A stretch of 64,000 bases of DNA from Heligmosomoides polygyrus polygyrus (taxonomy: Eukaryota; Nematoda; Chromadorea; Rhabditida; Heligmosomidae), in assembly GCA_947396885.1 (NCBI GenBank), contig OX377205.1, forward strand, positions 67,180,969 through 67,244,968, in the 5' to 3' direction. The position numbers were made by a program, and so were the translations under genes. The notes under the pieces are model-generated. The model was given only the letters and a program-made list of their open reading frames with translations, did no database searches and was not told the origin of the DNA. Shown here one piece after another: positions 10,048-21,396 of this stretch (position 1 is the stretch's first letter; the number at the start of each line of letters is the position of its first letter).

Positions 10048-13000
10048 TTCTTCTTCTTCTTCTTCTTCTTCAGCGTTTGTCCCGCTTCGAGGCGGGGTCC
10101 GCTATTCTGGTGTGGTGACGCCACTTTACGCGATCAAATGCTTGATCGGGATGGATACCAGCAACCTTTAGGTCCACATGCAACGTATCAAGCCATCGCT
10201 GCTTCGGCCGCCCTTTAGGCCGTTTTCCGGGCACATCTATGTTAAGGCCAATCTTCCTAACAGTGTCACCACTAGCTCGAAGAACGTGGCCATACCATCG
10301 AAGGCGAGCTTCACGTAACTTGTCAGCAATTGGAGCGACACCAAACCTCTGGCGTATTTCATCGTTGCGAATACGGTCCAGACGCGTAACACCAGCCGTC
10401 CATCGCAGCATTTTCGTTTCCATTACGCTGAGGCGAGTCTCAACCTCCTTGGTTGCAGGCCAGCACTCAGCTCCATACATCGCTACTGGTCGGACGATAG
10501 TTCTATAGATCTTCGATTTAAGGCGTTCCGGTATCTTCCTGTCGCATAAAACGCCTGTCATCGAGCGCCATTTGGACCACGCTGCGCTCACGCGCGAGTT
10601 CACCTCGAACGTCAGACTACCATCAGACGCAATTGCAGATCCAAGGTACTTGAAGTTTGTCGTTCGTACTAGCGCAGTGCCATTGATCTCAATGGACCCG
10701 GCTTCGTTTACGTCTGTCGTCAAGTACTCAGATTTTTTGACGTTTAGCTTGAGCCCGTACATCGCCAAGCGGTCGTACCAAGCTTGCGCTTGTCGCTCGA
10801 GTTCGCTCTTCTCTTCGCTTGCAAGCATTACGTCATCTGCATACAGCAGCGTCCAGGGGGCAGGCTTCTGAAGGTCTCTCGAAATGGCATCCATTACGAC
10901 AATGAATAGGAGCGGGGAAAGCGCAGAGCCCTGGTGAACACCAACGGAGATAGGAAACTCCGCCGATGTGCCGGCTGGCGCTCGCACACTACTCTTTGGA
11001 CCAGAGTAAAGTATGCGCACCCACTCAATAAGATCTTCGGGAACACCGTGTTGTCGTAAGGCGTACCATATAACCTCACGCGGTACACGATCAAATGCTT
11101 TCTCTAAGTCGAGAACAGCTATGTGCAGCGGTTTCTGCTTTTCGCGATGTCTCTCTACCAGAAGACGAGCAGCATGTATGGCATCGATGGTGCCACTGCC
11201 CGCTACGAAGCCACATTGATTGGTGGAAAGTTGGACGATATCGCGAATACGTCCGTCTACAATTCGCTCGAAGATTTTCATGCTGTGCGAGAGCAAGCGA
11301 ATTGGACGGTAATTCGTGCAGTCCGCAGGACTGCCCTTCTTCTTCCATATCGGGATCGTCGTGCTTTCCTGCCAACTACCAGGTACCTTCTTTTCCGTAA
11401 CAACCTGGTTGAAAAACTTCGTTAGCCACTCAGCAGGACTCCAGCACCTCAACTTCCATAGGTCGGCCGCTATATCATCGGGGCCCGTTGCTTTGCCTGG
11501 CTTCATCTTCTTCAAAGCCGCTTCCGTCTCCTCCACAGTGATTTTCTGCACAGGACCGTGCGTAGGAGGGACGCAAGGGATGGGCGGATGGGCAAACTCT
11601 TCTGTCGAAATTCTCTCGAAGTAGTCATGCCATCGTTTCATAGCCCTCTTGCGGTTCGTCAGTAGATGGCCATTCTCATCGTTGATGCCCAAGAATTTCT
11701 CGATATCCTCGGCCTGACGATGGCGTGCCTTGGCAAGTCGATAAAGATGTCGTTCACCATCGCGCGTCTCGAGTTTATCGCTGAGATCATCATAATGGAC
11801 GGCTTTTGCAACGGCTACGGCCTTCTTTGCCGCTTTCTTCGCCTCCTGGTACATACGCCATTTGTCTGCACTCTTGTCGCGCAGGAACGCGTGATATAAT
11901 TTTTTCTTCTCTCGGACTTTTTCTCTTACGTCGTTAGTCCACAGCCACGCCAGCTTCTCGATCTTGCGGCGTCCAGGCTTAGTCATGCCTAATTCAGAGC
12001 ATGCAACTTGTAAAATCGTATCGGTTGCATCTTTCCATGTTTCGTCGACGGTTGTCACCGTCGGTAACCGAATACGAGAAACAAAAGCTGCAGCGTTTTC
12101 CTTCAATCGCCACCACTTGATTCTCGGTGGACCGCATCGCTCGACATGCCTCAGCCTCGGAGGGGCGAACTTAAGAGTGCATATCAGCGGACGGTGCTGT
12201 GTGGCGACAGTCTCGTACGGCACCACCTTCGCATCTGTAACCAGCTTTCGATCGCGATGCTTCACAAGGATGAAGTCGATCTGTGTCTTGGTGCTCCCGC
12301 TATAGAACGACACCAGATGGGAGTCACGCTTTCGAAATACGGTGTTCGCGATGATGAGGTTATGCGAGTCCGCATACTCAAGGATTCGCTCACCATCAGC
12401 GTTACGTGCTCCATATCCGAAACCGCCGTGACAGCTGCGACCATCTTTCGCAGTCCCCACATGACCGTTGAGGTCACCTGCGATAACGACAGCGTCTTCT
12501 GACGGTACCTCTGCTGTCTTTTCATCAAGCAGGGTCCAAAACTCATCCTTGGCTCTCTCAGAACAGCCTGCCTGCGGAGCGTATGCAGAGAAGAAATGAT
12601 ACATACGCTGTTCAGCAGCGACTACGACCTTCATCAAGCGGTCATTAAAACGTTCCACGCTTATAATCGCGTCTCGGAAACGTTCGGAGACGATTACACC
12701 AACTCCGCTGGTGGTCCTGGGACTGCCACACAGAATGGCCTTGAAGCCTCGGCCTATGTCCCTCGACTTACAACAGGACCACCTCGTCTCCTGTACCGCA
12801 CATAAGTCGATTCGTCTTCGCTCCAGTGCTTCTGCCAACTCGCACGAGCGGCCCGTCAACGTACCCACATTCAGCGTAGCTACGCGGGTCTTGCCTACGT
12901 TACGGGACTTTCGGACTAGCTCAGTTTCCCCCCGATGCCGTCCTCGCATCAGGGACCCTCGCATACTTCTCACACTCTCCGGGCTCTGCGAGTGCGCGTC

Positions 13001-13188
13001 GGCTCCCGCGGACGCCGTATTATCTCGATACTCACTTAACGTCATCAACCATGTGATGTGACATGGGATCTCCATAGGCCGGCCTGTCACTAGGGCCTGT
13101 CGCCTGCACTCGAATGTCCGTGATTAGCTTAGCTCGCAGAGGCGAACAGTTTCCAGTGGCACCACGTGGAGGAGCGGACATCGCCACC
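10048..13188 (-). mobile_element. Full-length RTE-clade LINE inserted into an older RTE copy
   Basis: The element is 3141 bp on the minus strand. Its 5' end (GGTGGCGATGTCC at 13188) is the same terminus as the older copy. Its 3' end is a (GAA)n tail, seen on the plus strand as TTC repeats at 10048-10071, which starts within the stop codon, so there is almost no 3' UTR. The 14-bp direct repeat TATCGGAAACGCTC flanks it perfectly (10034-10047 and 13189-13202), and removing the element plus one repeat restores continuity of the older copy's endonuclease region. The sharp boundaries, intact ORF and perfect duplication point to a recent insertion. Confidence 0.95.
10070..13075 (-). CDS. RTE-clade endonuclease/reverse transcriptase
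   Basis: Uninterrupted frame of about 1001 codons from the first ATG (13073-13075); five more in-frame codons upstream begin at a GTG (13090). It drives target-primed reverse transcription of its own RNA in the nucleus. Counting from the ATG, an APE-type endonuclease spans about 60-300 with the expected residues: Asn69 in TLNVGTL, Glu96 in VQETRW, Tyr165 in SAYAPQ, Asp201/Asn203 in GDLNGH, Asp267 in QIDFILV and His294 in TQHRPL. The reverse transcriptase spans about 560-830 with NYRPIRLLS, Asp656 in LDLEKAFDRV, HQGSALSPLLF and the catalytic YADD at 745-748. A C-terminal region with RWYGHVLR and GRPKQRW follows, typical of RTE-like proteins. No ORF1 is visible. All key residues are present, so the product could be active. 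TGA runs directly into the GAA tail. Confidence 0.95.
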   Translation of the reverse strand: MEIPCHITWLMTLSEYRDNTASAGADAHSQSPESVRSMRGSLMRGRHRGETELVRKSRNVGKTRVATLNVGTLTGRSCELAEALERRRIDLCAVQETRWSCCKSRDIGRGFKAILCGSPRTTSGVGVIVSERFRDAIISVERFNDRLMKVVVAAEQRMYHFFSAYAPQAGCSERAKDEFWTLLDEKTAEVPSEDAVVIAGDLNGHVGTAKDGRSCHGGFGYGARNADGERILEYADSHNLIIANTVFRKRDSHLVSFYSGSTKTQIDFILVKHRDRKLVTDAKVVPYETVATQHRPLICTLKFAPPRLRHVERCGPPRIKWWRLKENAAAFVSRIRLPTVTTVDETWKDATDTILQVACSELGMTKPGRRKIEKLAWLWTNDVREKVREKKKLYHAFLRDKSADKWRMYQEAKKAAKKAVAVAKAVHYDDLSDKLETRDGERHLYRLAKARHRQAEDIEKFLGINDENGHLLTNRKRAMKRWHDYFERISTEEFAHPPIPCVPPTHGPVQKITVEETEAALKKMKPGKATGPDDIAADLWKLRCWSPAEWLTKFFNQVVTEKKVPGSWQESTTIPIWKKKGSPADCTNYRPIRLLSHSMKIFERIVDGRIRDIVQLSTNQCGFVAGSGTIDAIHAARLLVERHREKQKPLHIAVLDLEKAFDRVPREVIWYALRQHGVPEDLIEWVRILYSGPKSSVRAPAGTSAEFPISVGVHQGSALSPLLFIVVMDAISRDLQKPAPWTLLYADDVMLASEEKSELERQAQAWYDRLAMYGLKLNVKKSEYLTTDVNEAGSIEINGTALVRTTNFKYLGSAIASDGSLTFEVNSRVSAAWSKWRSMTGVLCDRKIPERLKSKIYRTIVRPVAMYGAECWPATKEVETRLSVMETKMLRWTAGVTRLDRIRNDEIRQRFGVAPIADKLREARLRWYGHVLRASGDTVRKIGLNIDVPGKRPKGRPKQRWLDTLHVDLKVAGIHPDQAFDRVKWRHHTRIADPASKRDKR

Positions 13189-13745
13189 TATCGGAAACGC
13201 TCGGATACGATTATACCAATACTGCTGGTGGTCCTGGGACTACCGCATAGAACGGCCTTGAGGCCAAGTCCTATATCTCTTGACTTGCGGCAGGACCACC
13301 TCGTCTCCTGCACAGCACAGAAATCAACTCTTCTACGCTCCAGTGCTTCTACCAAATCGCACGAGCGGACCGTCAGCGTACGTCACATTCAGCGTTGCCA
13401 CGCGGGTCCTGCTTACGTTACGGAACTTTCGGACTAGCTCAGTGCCCTACCTCCCCCCCCCCCCCCCCCGCCGTCCTCGCACCAGGGGCCAGGGACCTCG
13501 CATACTTCTCACACCCGCCGGGCTTTGCGAGTGCGCGTCCGCTCCCGCCGACGCCGTAGCACTATCTCGGAAAATATTAACTGACATACAACCAGGCGAT
13601 GTGACCTTGGGTTGTTCGTAGGCCGGCCTGTCACAAGGGCCTATCACCTGCAATCGAATGTCCGTGTTCGGCTTAGCTCGCAAAGCGGGCAGTTTCCAGT
13701 GGCACCGCGTGAAGGGACGGACATCGCCACCGCATTTTTGTCAAT

Positions 13746-14659
13746 ATAAAGAACATTTCGGCCTCGGTAGGGTACCTTCTTCGCGTCCTGATCTCGCTTT
13801 CAACCTGTTGTCAGATATGGAAGAAGCTGGGTCTCGCTGAGGAAGGTCTCGTTCGATGCTGCCCACATATGATCTCTTTGGCATGTTCTCAATTACTTTT
13901 GGAAGTCTTTCTCATTGTCACCTCATTCGTGGACAAGATCGACAAGCCTTGATTTCACCCTTCATCAAGACAGGCTCATTGCTCTTCGGACTTCCTCATA
14001 GACTGCTTCTTATTCTTCTCGCAATTTTCACTATTTCAGCTAACTGTTCCCAAGTACTGCATATTTTATCCACCTCCTGTGATTGGAAACTTTCTGTGTG
14101 CTTCTTCCTCAACCTTCTCTTACACACTTACGGGAGCCGGGTCGGGGGCATTGCAGATAGGAGCACTTGCACTCACTCCCTCTACTCTAGAGGGCGAGAA
14201 AAAATTTCGTCCCAAATTCATCTATAGGATTGTTTTGGAAGCAAATCATCAATCTGGCAACCATTCTAGGTCAAACGAAAGATTAGAGAAGATTACGATG
14301 GATGTGTGTAAGTAACGGGATGTAAGCAGAATAGCCAGCACTACTGCTTTTCACGACTCCAAAGGTCGAGGAGAGCTCGAAAGAAAATTTTTCGCTCAAA
14401 CATCGCTCAGGGGGCTACTTGGGGTGCTCATCACGGATATGACATTCATTTTAAAAATTTCGGCCGATTACGGTAGGTTACGGTAGCTATGGGTGACTAA
14501 AGCTGTGCACGCTAGTGGAATCGCGTCCTTCTTCAATGTTGTCAGACTTATTTTCCAACCTTCGGCTTCCACCTTTGATAGAAAGTACTGCAAACAAAGT
14601 GGAAGTTTAGAAAAAGAGTGACAGATTCGTGGTCAGCAGCTTAACTAATTTCCGACAGG
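13746..14659. other. Unassigned; one unrecognised hydrophobic ORF
   Basis: A 123-codon ATG-initiated frame (13856-14227) has a long leucine/isoleucine-rich stretch (about residues 40-70) and no motif I recognise. No splice structure was convincing. Confidence 0.35.
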
Positions 14660-14830
14660 GCCATTCCAGGTGTCACCTATGCCTTATCAATTTGCACTGA
14701 AGTAACACCATTTTTGCCATTTTCGAACTATTCAGTGGCCCGTAGCAAAAACGAAGCGTAGTTCTGTGATCCATCCGGTGCCCTACAAGACTATATAGGT
14801 CTCGTTGAGAACCATTGGGGAAGTTCATGG
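14660..14830. repeat. Dispersed ~180-bp repeat, copy 2 (inverted)
   Basis: Reverse-complement relative of 7097-7280, starting at CAGGGCCATTCCAGGTGTCA and ending near GGGGAAGTTCATGGGC. The hAT-like element at 14853 begins just beyond it. Confidence 0.65.
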
Positions 14831-14852
14831 GCTTTCCTTGTAAGCTAATAAG

Positions 14853-16286
14853 CAGGGATGTGCGGAAATTTTACTGGAAAAAGCGGAAGATGAAAGACGG
14901 AACGGAAACGCTCAAAATGGCCGGAAACCGGAATACGAAACGCGGAAACGGAAATGACTCATATTCACCATTTTTTCAAAAGTGCTTCAGAAACGGCGTC
15001 AGAAGCGGCTCCCATTGCGCTTTTCTTAACCAGAACTTTGCGAGCGGAAGAATCTTCTACGGATTAGTGCTCACCCTCATCGTAACATAGTATAACGAAG
15101 CATGAATTCATAATATTGTTATGATGACCTTTTAGCTATGGCTAGAGCAATAAACGAAAACAAATTCAGGTCTTATCTCACTATTTCTCACTATTTCAGC
15201 ATGCAGTCTCTCCGTTGTTTCCATATCTAGTCCCTGCGACGGGTTCTTCGCTGACTTCTGTAATGCTGCAATTCTCTGAACCTTAACCGAATTAACCATT
15301 TGAGGTTACTTACAGACCCGCATTAAAAGGACTGACTCGGGTGAAGTCTAAAACTAGAGTAACCACCTAGGTCATTTTCCAATCAGGAAAGAGATTCCTC
15401 TCAACATTTTTGGAAATCTGTGGCATCATGGACGAGGTCGCGGGTGCACAGATATCTGCATACTCAACATTAGCAGTTACCAAAGCTAGTACTCAGAATT
15501 CATTCTGGAATCTAACAATAAGATGATAAGTGGATGACTGATAAGTCATGGTGGGTCCACACTTCCATAGTAATATTCAGTCTGTGCCAGTCTGGAGCCC
15601 CTACGCCCAAGGTGACACAGCTGGATAGTTCCTAGATGGTTCTCGAAGCACAAGTTTTGTATCAGAATTCAATAAGTCACCATAGTCAATCAAAATAACA
15701 TCTCCTGGTAGGTATTCGTGATGCTTCATTAAAACAGCATAGCTCCATATGGATGAATATCACACCTAACGAAATTAAAAATTGAAATTCAATTGACACC
15801 TTCGACCAGGAACACTCATGTAATGTTGGAGCAGACAACCGCATGCCACATGCCTTTGTTTTATGACACTGCGCTATATGCTTACTACGTTTTTGTAGCT
15901 ATTTGTAACTAACGGATCAAGAATTTTATGATCATTCAAATGTTGAGTGCACTTTCTTAGCGTACGGTGCACAAATAGCGTTTCCTGGCCCACTAGTTTT
16001 GCCCTGCACTCAGCCGTTGAGCACTTTGAGCACTTTTTTTGGTAGTCTAACCAATTCCAAGAATATTAATACAGAGTTGTCAAACAGTATTTCTCTCACA
16101 ATTATCTGAAGAAGAATTCTTTTTAAATGATAAGCTGATTCTGTTCAAAACTAGTGTCGAACAGTGCCTATTTCCGTTTCCGCCTTCCGGTCCAAAAACA
16201 GGCAGAAGACGGAACGGAACGGAAGAGCTAAAAATGGCCGGAAACCGGAATTCGAAACACGGAAACGGAAATTCCGCACATCCCTG
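14853..16286. mobile_element. hAT-like element 1 (non-autonomous or decayed)
   Basis: Inverted termini CAGGGATGTGCGGAA start at 14853 and end at 16286. An exact 8-bp direct repeat CTAATAAG flanks them (14845-14852 and 16287-16294), as expected for hAT transposition. Both subterminal regions are packed with CGGAAACGGAA-type repeats and contain near-identical blocks around AAATGGCCGGAAACCGGAAT. The 1434-bp body has no long frame with hAT motifs; a 91-codon frame at the left end is part of the repeat. It lies just ahead of the CR1-like LINE. Confidence 0.88.
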
Positions 16287-17340
16287 CTAATAAGGTATAT
16301 TTATACTGTGTTCATACTAAAACATGATAATGAATGATTGCTCATTTCCTTGGCACTTGAAAGTTGCTATGGGTTGTGTTTTGGATACGGAAGAAGAGCT
16401 TCATACGGTTATTAAGGAGACCAAACAGCTACTGGAGGAAAACGAAGGTATACGTTCAAAGAATCGTAAACTAGAAGCTGAAGTTCAACATCTAGATTCT
16501 CAGATCGAACTGCTCAAACAATCTGCTTAGAAACGCCAGTCACAGATAGGTACTACTCAGACTAGTAATGTGATCCTTATTGCTTCTTGTGATAAAGAGA
16601 AAAAGCGATCTATTATCATCACAGGTATGAGAGAATCTTCTGAATTAATTCCTTCAGCTGAGTGGCGTTTGGTGCTAATTGTATTAGAATCGTTCTTGAT
16701 TTTCCATAGATTGTCGACCTGTAACTACCTACCGTAGGGACGTCCTATTCCAGGTAGAGTCACACTTCTAAAAGTTGTATTTCCTACTTCATTTGTTGCT
16801 TCCATGGCATTAAATAGGGCTTCTCATTTAAGGTATTTCTCTGAGAGAGGTATTTTTATAAGAGCTTCATTAACCAAATTGGAACGGGACCGCCTTAAAG
16901 CCGAAAGATCATCTCTTCCAAATCGTTCTCGTTTGGATCACGTAACTCATAATAGTCACGCTGTGTATGAGAACCACAGTTGTAGTCATATTGACAATTC
17001 CTTGTCGAGCACTCACAACGAGCAAGCAGTTTTATACCAAACAAAGTTTCATGATTGTTCCACCCCGTCGGAAAACGTCTAAGGCCTCAGAGGAATTAAG
17101 GTTCAATCACATCCCGCGCTCTAGCTAACATTAAATCGTGAACAATAGATGTCTCGATAAATCTTATGAAACAAATACTGGTGTTATCATGCTGACTGAA
17201 TCATGGCTTCATGAGCACGTTGACATAACACCAATATTGGGCAGCAGTTGCTCTAAGTATGCAACTTTCCGTTGCGATCATAATATTAAAAGGGGCGAAG
17301 GTGTTGCCTTACTTTCACTTAAATCCTCCATCACTAATAT

Positions 17341-18160
17341 TAATAATAATAATAATAATAATAATTTATTACGACGTATAAGACAGTCGTGAGAGACGTG
17401 AACAATAAAACAGAGGACCTGAGAAACGAAAAGAGATTGGATAATACAGTACAATCGCTTTAAGGACAAAACTATTTAAACAACGTTGTGAAGTAGACAA
17501 AACAAAAGAGGTACACCTTAAAAAGTTAGGATGTTTTTTGAGGCCAGACGCTTGAAAGCAACAAAATTGGCTGAGGAGTGGCTTAGCCCAGTTCTTAGGG
17601 AGATGAATGCCGATCCCGCTCTTAGAGTGGGCTCGCATACTAGTTTTAGGCCAGCCTTAGCTCAATTTTACATTGCCACCCCTGGTTATAGACGATACTG
17701 TTATAGAAAGCTTTGCCGTCCACATCACACAGTCAAGAAATTATTTTAAACAACATACAGACATCCCTCAATTTTCTACGACTTTCTAGAGTATGAATTC
17801 CAAGAAATTTGTTCCTAATTCCAGATCTAGGAATGCGAGAGTAGAAACGTATCTAATCATAATCTTTCTTGTAAAATTATTTTGAATCTTTTCGATTGCT
17901 TCTATATCCTTTTTCTTCGAGGGATAGAAGACTGTAGTACCAGATTCTAGAATTGGTCTGGCATAGGTTTTGTATACCTTGAGCAGTACATCCTTGTTCT
18001 TCGTGGCCAAACCCTTGAAAATTTGGTATGTCCGTGCATACGCCCTCCTGCAAATATTTTTGAAATGCTCGGAGAAATCCAGGTTATTGTTATACGAAAA
18101 TCCTTAGTCAATGACATTGTCAACTACAGAGATATCATTTCCTTCGAACGCGAACCGCGA
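17341..18160 (-). mobile_element. 5'-truncated CR1-like LINE fragment
   Basis: The minus strand encodes a typical CR1 reverse-transcriptase C-terminus: NNLDFSEHFKNICRRAYART near 18060-18120 and VYKTYARPILESG with FTRKIMIR at 17786-18010. The tail is an (ATT)n run, seen as TAATAA repeats at 17341-17366. It interrupts the endonuclease of the plus-strand CR1 copy. The 5' boundary is approximate. Confidence 0.75.
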
Positions 18161-19214
18161 ATCTTCGCGAAGAGTCGGTTACAGATTCTTATGAGGCGCT
18201 ATGCTGCAATCTGCACAAAGGAGTGACCGTCACTCGCCTTATTCAAAACACCAGCCTATACTACTGTTATGTATCAACGGTGCGTTTTGTTAGGCGATTT
18301 AAGTTTCCCGGAGATTGCTTGGAGGGGGAAACCTAGAATCAACGGGCAAGCTCAAGAGCAGAAAACTTCCTCAATATGTTTGAAGCGCACTCATGGTCAT
18401 AACGGTCAGCAATTGAAGAGCATGTGCTCCTCTGATCAAGTAATCATTCTGTCCTCCGTTTTGACGTCAAGATACAAGCACCTCTTTGCATATGTATGTC
18501 CAAAAGGGATTTCACATTAGCTAACTATGATGTTATAATAAGATATTTAGGAGACATTAATCCGTTTTTTTCGCTCAATAATGTTGATTCTGTTGATGGG
18601 AAGTATGAAATGCTGTTTATGTTGCACCATTTTATTGAACTATTTGTTCCGATCAAAAAGATTATATCGGCGAATTCCAATCTTCCGCCTGTTCTTGGAA
18701 GGCCCTTAAAGATGCATGCAAGAGGCATGCAGACAAACGCACGGATAAACCTGAAGACTGGGCCGTATGCAGGCAATTTGTTACATAAATTTAAAGAAAG
18801 GCTGAAAAGTTTACGCAGTACAAGTACTGTAGTTGAGAAGCGGACCATAAGAACTGGCAACAAGTCTGGCTTCTATAGGTTGTTAAAGTCTCGTCTGCAA
18901 GAGAAGATTCATGTGCAAGCTTTACGCTCTCCTAGTGGTCCGATTGAGCATCGCGATGATGATAACGCCGATCTGTTAGCAACAACATTTGCAGAATATG
19001 TTGATGCTTCCGATGGTGCAACTATGGATGAATGCTTTAAATCCAGATTCACTGTAATGGAATTGGAATTCAATTTGGTTCCACAAATGGGAGATTCAAA
19101 GCCTGCTTCCCAAATGGCCATAGTCTGAAAGTCTAACCCCTGACGGTATTCCATTAAACCTCATTAAAAGGGTAGCTCGTATAATAAGCGGTCCACTAGA
19201 ACATCTATCTACCA

Positions 19215-20590
19215 CTATATAATTGAATTAGCGGTCGATGACGTTTGAGTGATCTAACCTGAGTGACATATCAATCTACCTATCTATCTTCTATCTTCTA
19301 CCACTATGCTATTGAACGTGTGATGTTTCTGCAGCAGGTAAAGCGCAGTTCTTTACTGCATAACATAACAGCACCTACGCGCGTTTCTGAGCGTCGAGAT
19401 TCAGAAGACGTTCCGCCGACTTCGTACCATTAGCATGAGAAGGCGATTAAAGGGGTAAGAGTAGAAGGGGGGCTTCGATGTCGGAGAACCGACAGCGATC
19501 AGGAGGGAGCGACCTGGAGGAGGCATCAGAATGGAGGGGGAGGTCGATAGGGGGAACAATGAAGCAAGCGTGGAGGTGGCACCAAGAAGGGCCTAGGCAA
19601 TAAGAAGGGACCAGTAGGGAGTTACCAATAAGGAGGGCGGCAGTAAGGAGGATCAGCAAGGGGATCCATTACCAGTAAGGTAGACCGGATTTAGAAGATG
19701 TGACACCGATGTCGCGCACTGGGCATTCGCTCGCCGCCATAGTGTCGTGAGTGTGGGCCTACTTAATTGGGGAAGAGTAGTAAGGAGGATCCCGAGTGGG
19801 AAGGAATCTACCTGGAAGGGACGTGGAGGCGGGACCAGGACGGGGAACCAACAAGAAGGGAGCCGTAATGGAATTCCTACGGAGAACAAGGAATCTGCCA
19901 TATGCATATCATCTTCATGCTCGACACAGCGGCCACTGCGCGCGCTGCTGAGCTTCTGGATCCAGAAGACGGCCCCCTACGTCGCGCAATAAGCATCCTG
20001 ATTCTGAATACGTGTCACCGGCGTCTGCCGTGAACATGGGAGGACCACTAAGGGTGTGGAGAAGGGTAGTATGGGAGACCTCTAGGGTGGAGTAGGAGAG
20101 CGACCAGGATGGAAAGGAACAACCTGGAAGAGGAACCAGGACGGGGAACCTACAATAAGATACCAGTAGGGGGTCAGTAGTGGAAACAAAGAAGTAGGCC
20201 AGGAGCTGGGAGCAGGAAGGTGGGGACAAAAGAAGGGGAGGGAAGACCAGTAAAGGTGGAACCTGGCTTCGGCAGATATGTCAGGGATATGTGGAAACGT
20301 TAGCTGTTGAGCATAAGAACGGTTGCGAAGGAGCAACCTGAGGGGCGTACTGCGCAGCACAAACCAATGACGTTAATGGCTGGTCCAGAGAGATTATCTA
20401 TGATAAAGGTACCAAAGTGGTGAACGGCTTGATGCCGATAAAGTACGCACCAGGTCCTAGATGTTAGCGAATTTTATGTTTTACAAAAGCTACTTTCCAT
20501 AGGTCAGGGATGCTGTAAAGTCGCGCGAAACGCGCAAGTGCGAGACACGCCGTTAGGCGTGCCGGAGCACTTGTATCTTTAATTTGAGCT
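19215..20590. repeat. Purine-rich, internally repetitive segment inside the CR1 element
   Basis: From about 19450 to 20250 the plus strand is strongly G+A-rich, with recurring blocks such as AAGGAGGATC, GGAACCAGGACGGGGAACC and GAAGGGACCAGTAGGG. Two main purine blocks (19450-19680 and 19770-20250) share subrepeats. The LINE reading frame stops before about 19215 and resumes near 20600, so this is an insertion. No ORF looks coding. A pyrimidine version of the same motif is at 61960-62090. Confidence 0.6.
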
Positions 20591-21396
20591 TCATGAGGGC
20601 TGAGGTACCTCGTAGATGGGTTGAATCTACCGTTTCTCCCTTAGCTAAAAATAGCAATTTGGTGTTTCCACAAATTTTAGGCCTGTCAGTATTACATCAA
20701 TATTTGCGAGACTTTTTGAAATAATCTTAAAGCGAGCAATAATTGATCATTTGGATAAGCACGCAGTAATTTTGCCTTACCAGCATGGTTTTCAAAGGGA
20801 AAGTCTACTGAAACGGCTATGATTCAAACTCTGAACAGTTGTACCAAATGCATGAATGAAAAAAGAAAAGTCGATGTCACACATTTCGATTTTAATAAAG
20901 CCTTCGACAGAGTTGCCCTCTAAGATGGGGTTGTTTGGCATACACCCTTGTTTAATTGAATGGACAAAATCATTCTTGACTGGAAAATTCGTTGTTCGTG
21001 TGAACTCCTCCTCCAGCCCCAGATCTGTTAGTAGTGGTGTGCCTCAAGAACGGATCCTGTTCCCTATTCTGTTTAATATTTACACGTACGACTTGCTCAA
21101 CTTCTGAAGGATAGTGATACCATTTAATGGAGTTGAAGAAATAAAAGATATTGGATTCTGGCTACGAGTAATCTGAATTTCGATAAGCATTGTGCAACGG
21201 TAGCCAACAAAGCTATAAAAGTCATGTTTAATCTGTTTAGAACCGTGCCTTCAAATGATAGTTTCTTCTCCAGGCGTAAAGGGTTTTTGGCAGGCTAATA
21301 TTGGAGTATGGTTCGCCAATTTGTAGTCCATACACGCGAAAAGCTAGCGAGATGATAGAACGAGTTCAGAACAGTTTCACCAGAAAGTTTGTATTA

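Larger units (their letters stand above)
7519..13731 (-). mobile_element. Older decayed RTE-clade LINE, split by a younger RTE insertion
   Basis: Minus-strand RTE copy with 5' end at 13731 (GGTGGCGATGTCC) and a GAAGAAGG-type 3' tail at 7519. The 14-bp direct repeat GCATTTTTGTCAAT flanks it perfectly (7505-7518 and 13732-13745). Coding relics run in several frames: endonuclease motifs (FFSAYAPQ, AGDLNGH) at 9480-9986, linker at 8896-9416, reverse transcriptase (YADDVMLA) at 8091-8844, and the C-terminal region to 7519. The 5' part (13203-13731) lies beyond the younger element. Without the insertion its length would be about 3.06 kb, close to the 3.14 kb of the younger copy. Frameshifts and stops make it a dead copy. 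It shares long stretches with the younger copy and is the same or a sister subfamily. Confidence 0.92.

Noticed and set aside
10239..12805. Numerous plus-strand ORFs across the RTE element
   Set aside because: They are antisense shadows of the intact minus-strand reverse transcriptase frame.
17341..17366. Independent (TAA)n microsatellite
   Set aside because: It sits exactly at the 3' end of the minus-strand CR1 fragment and is best explained as its tail.
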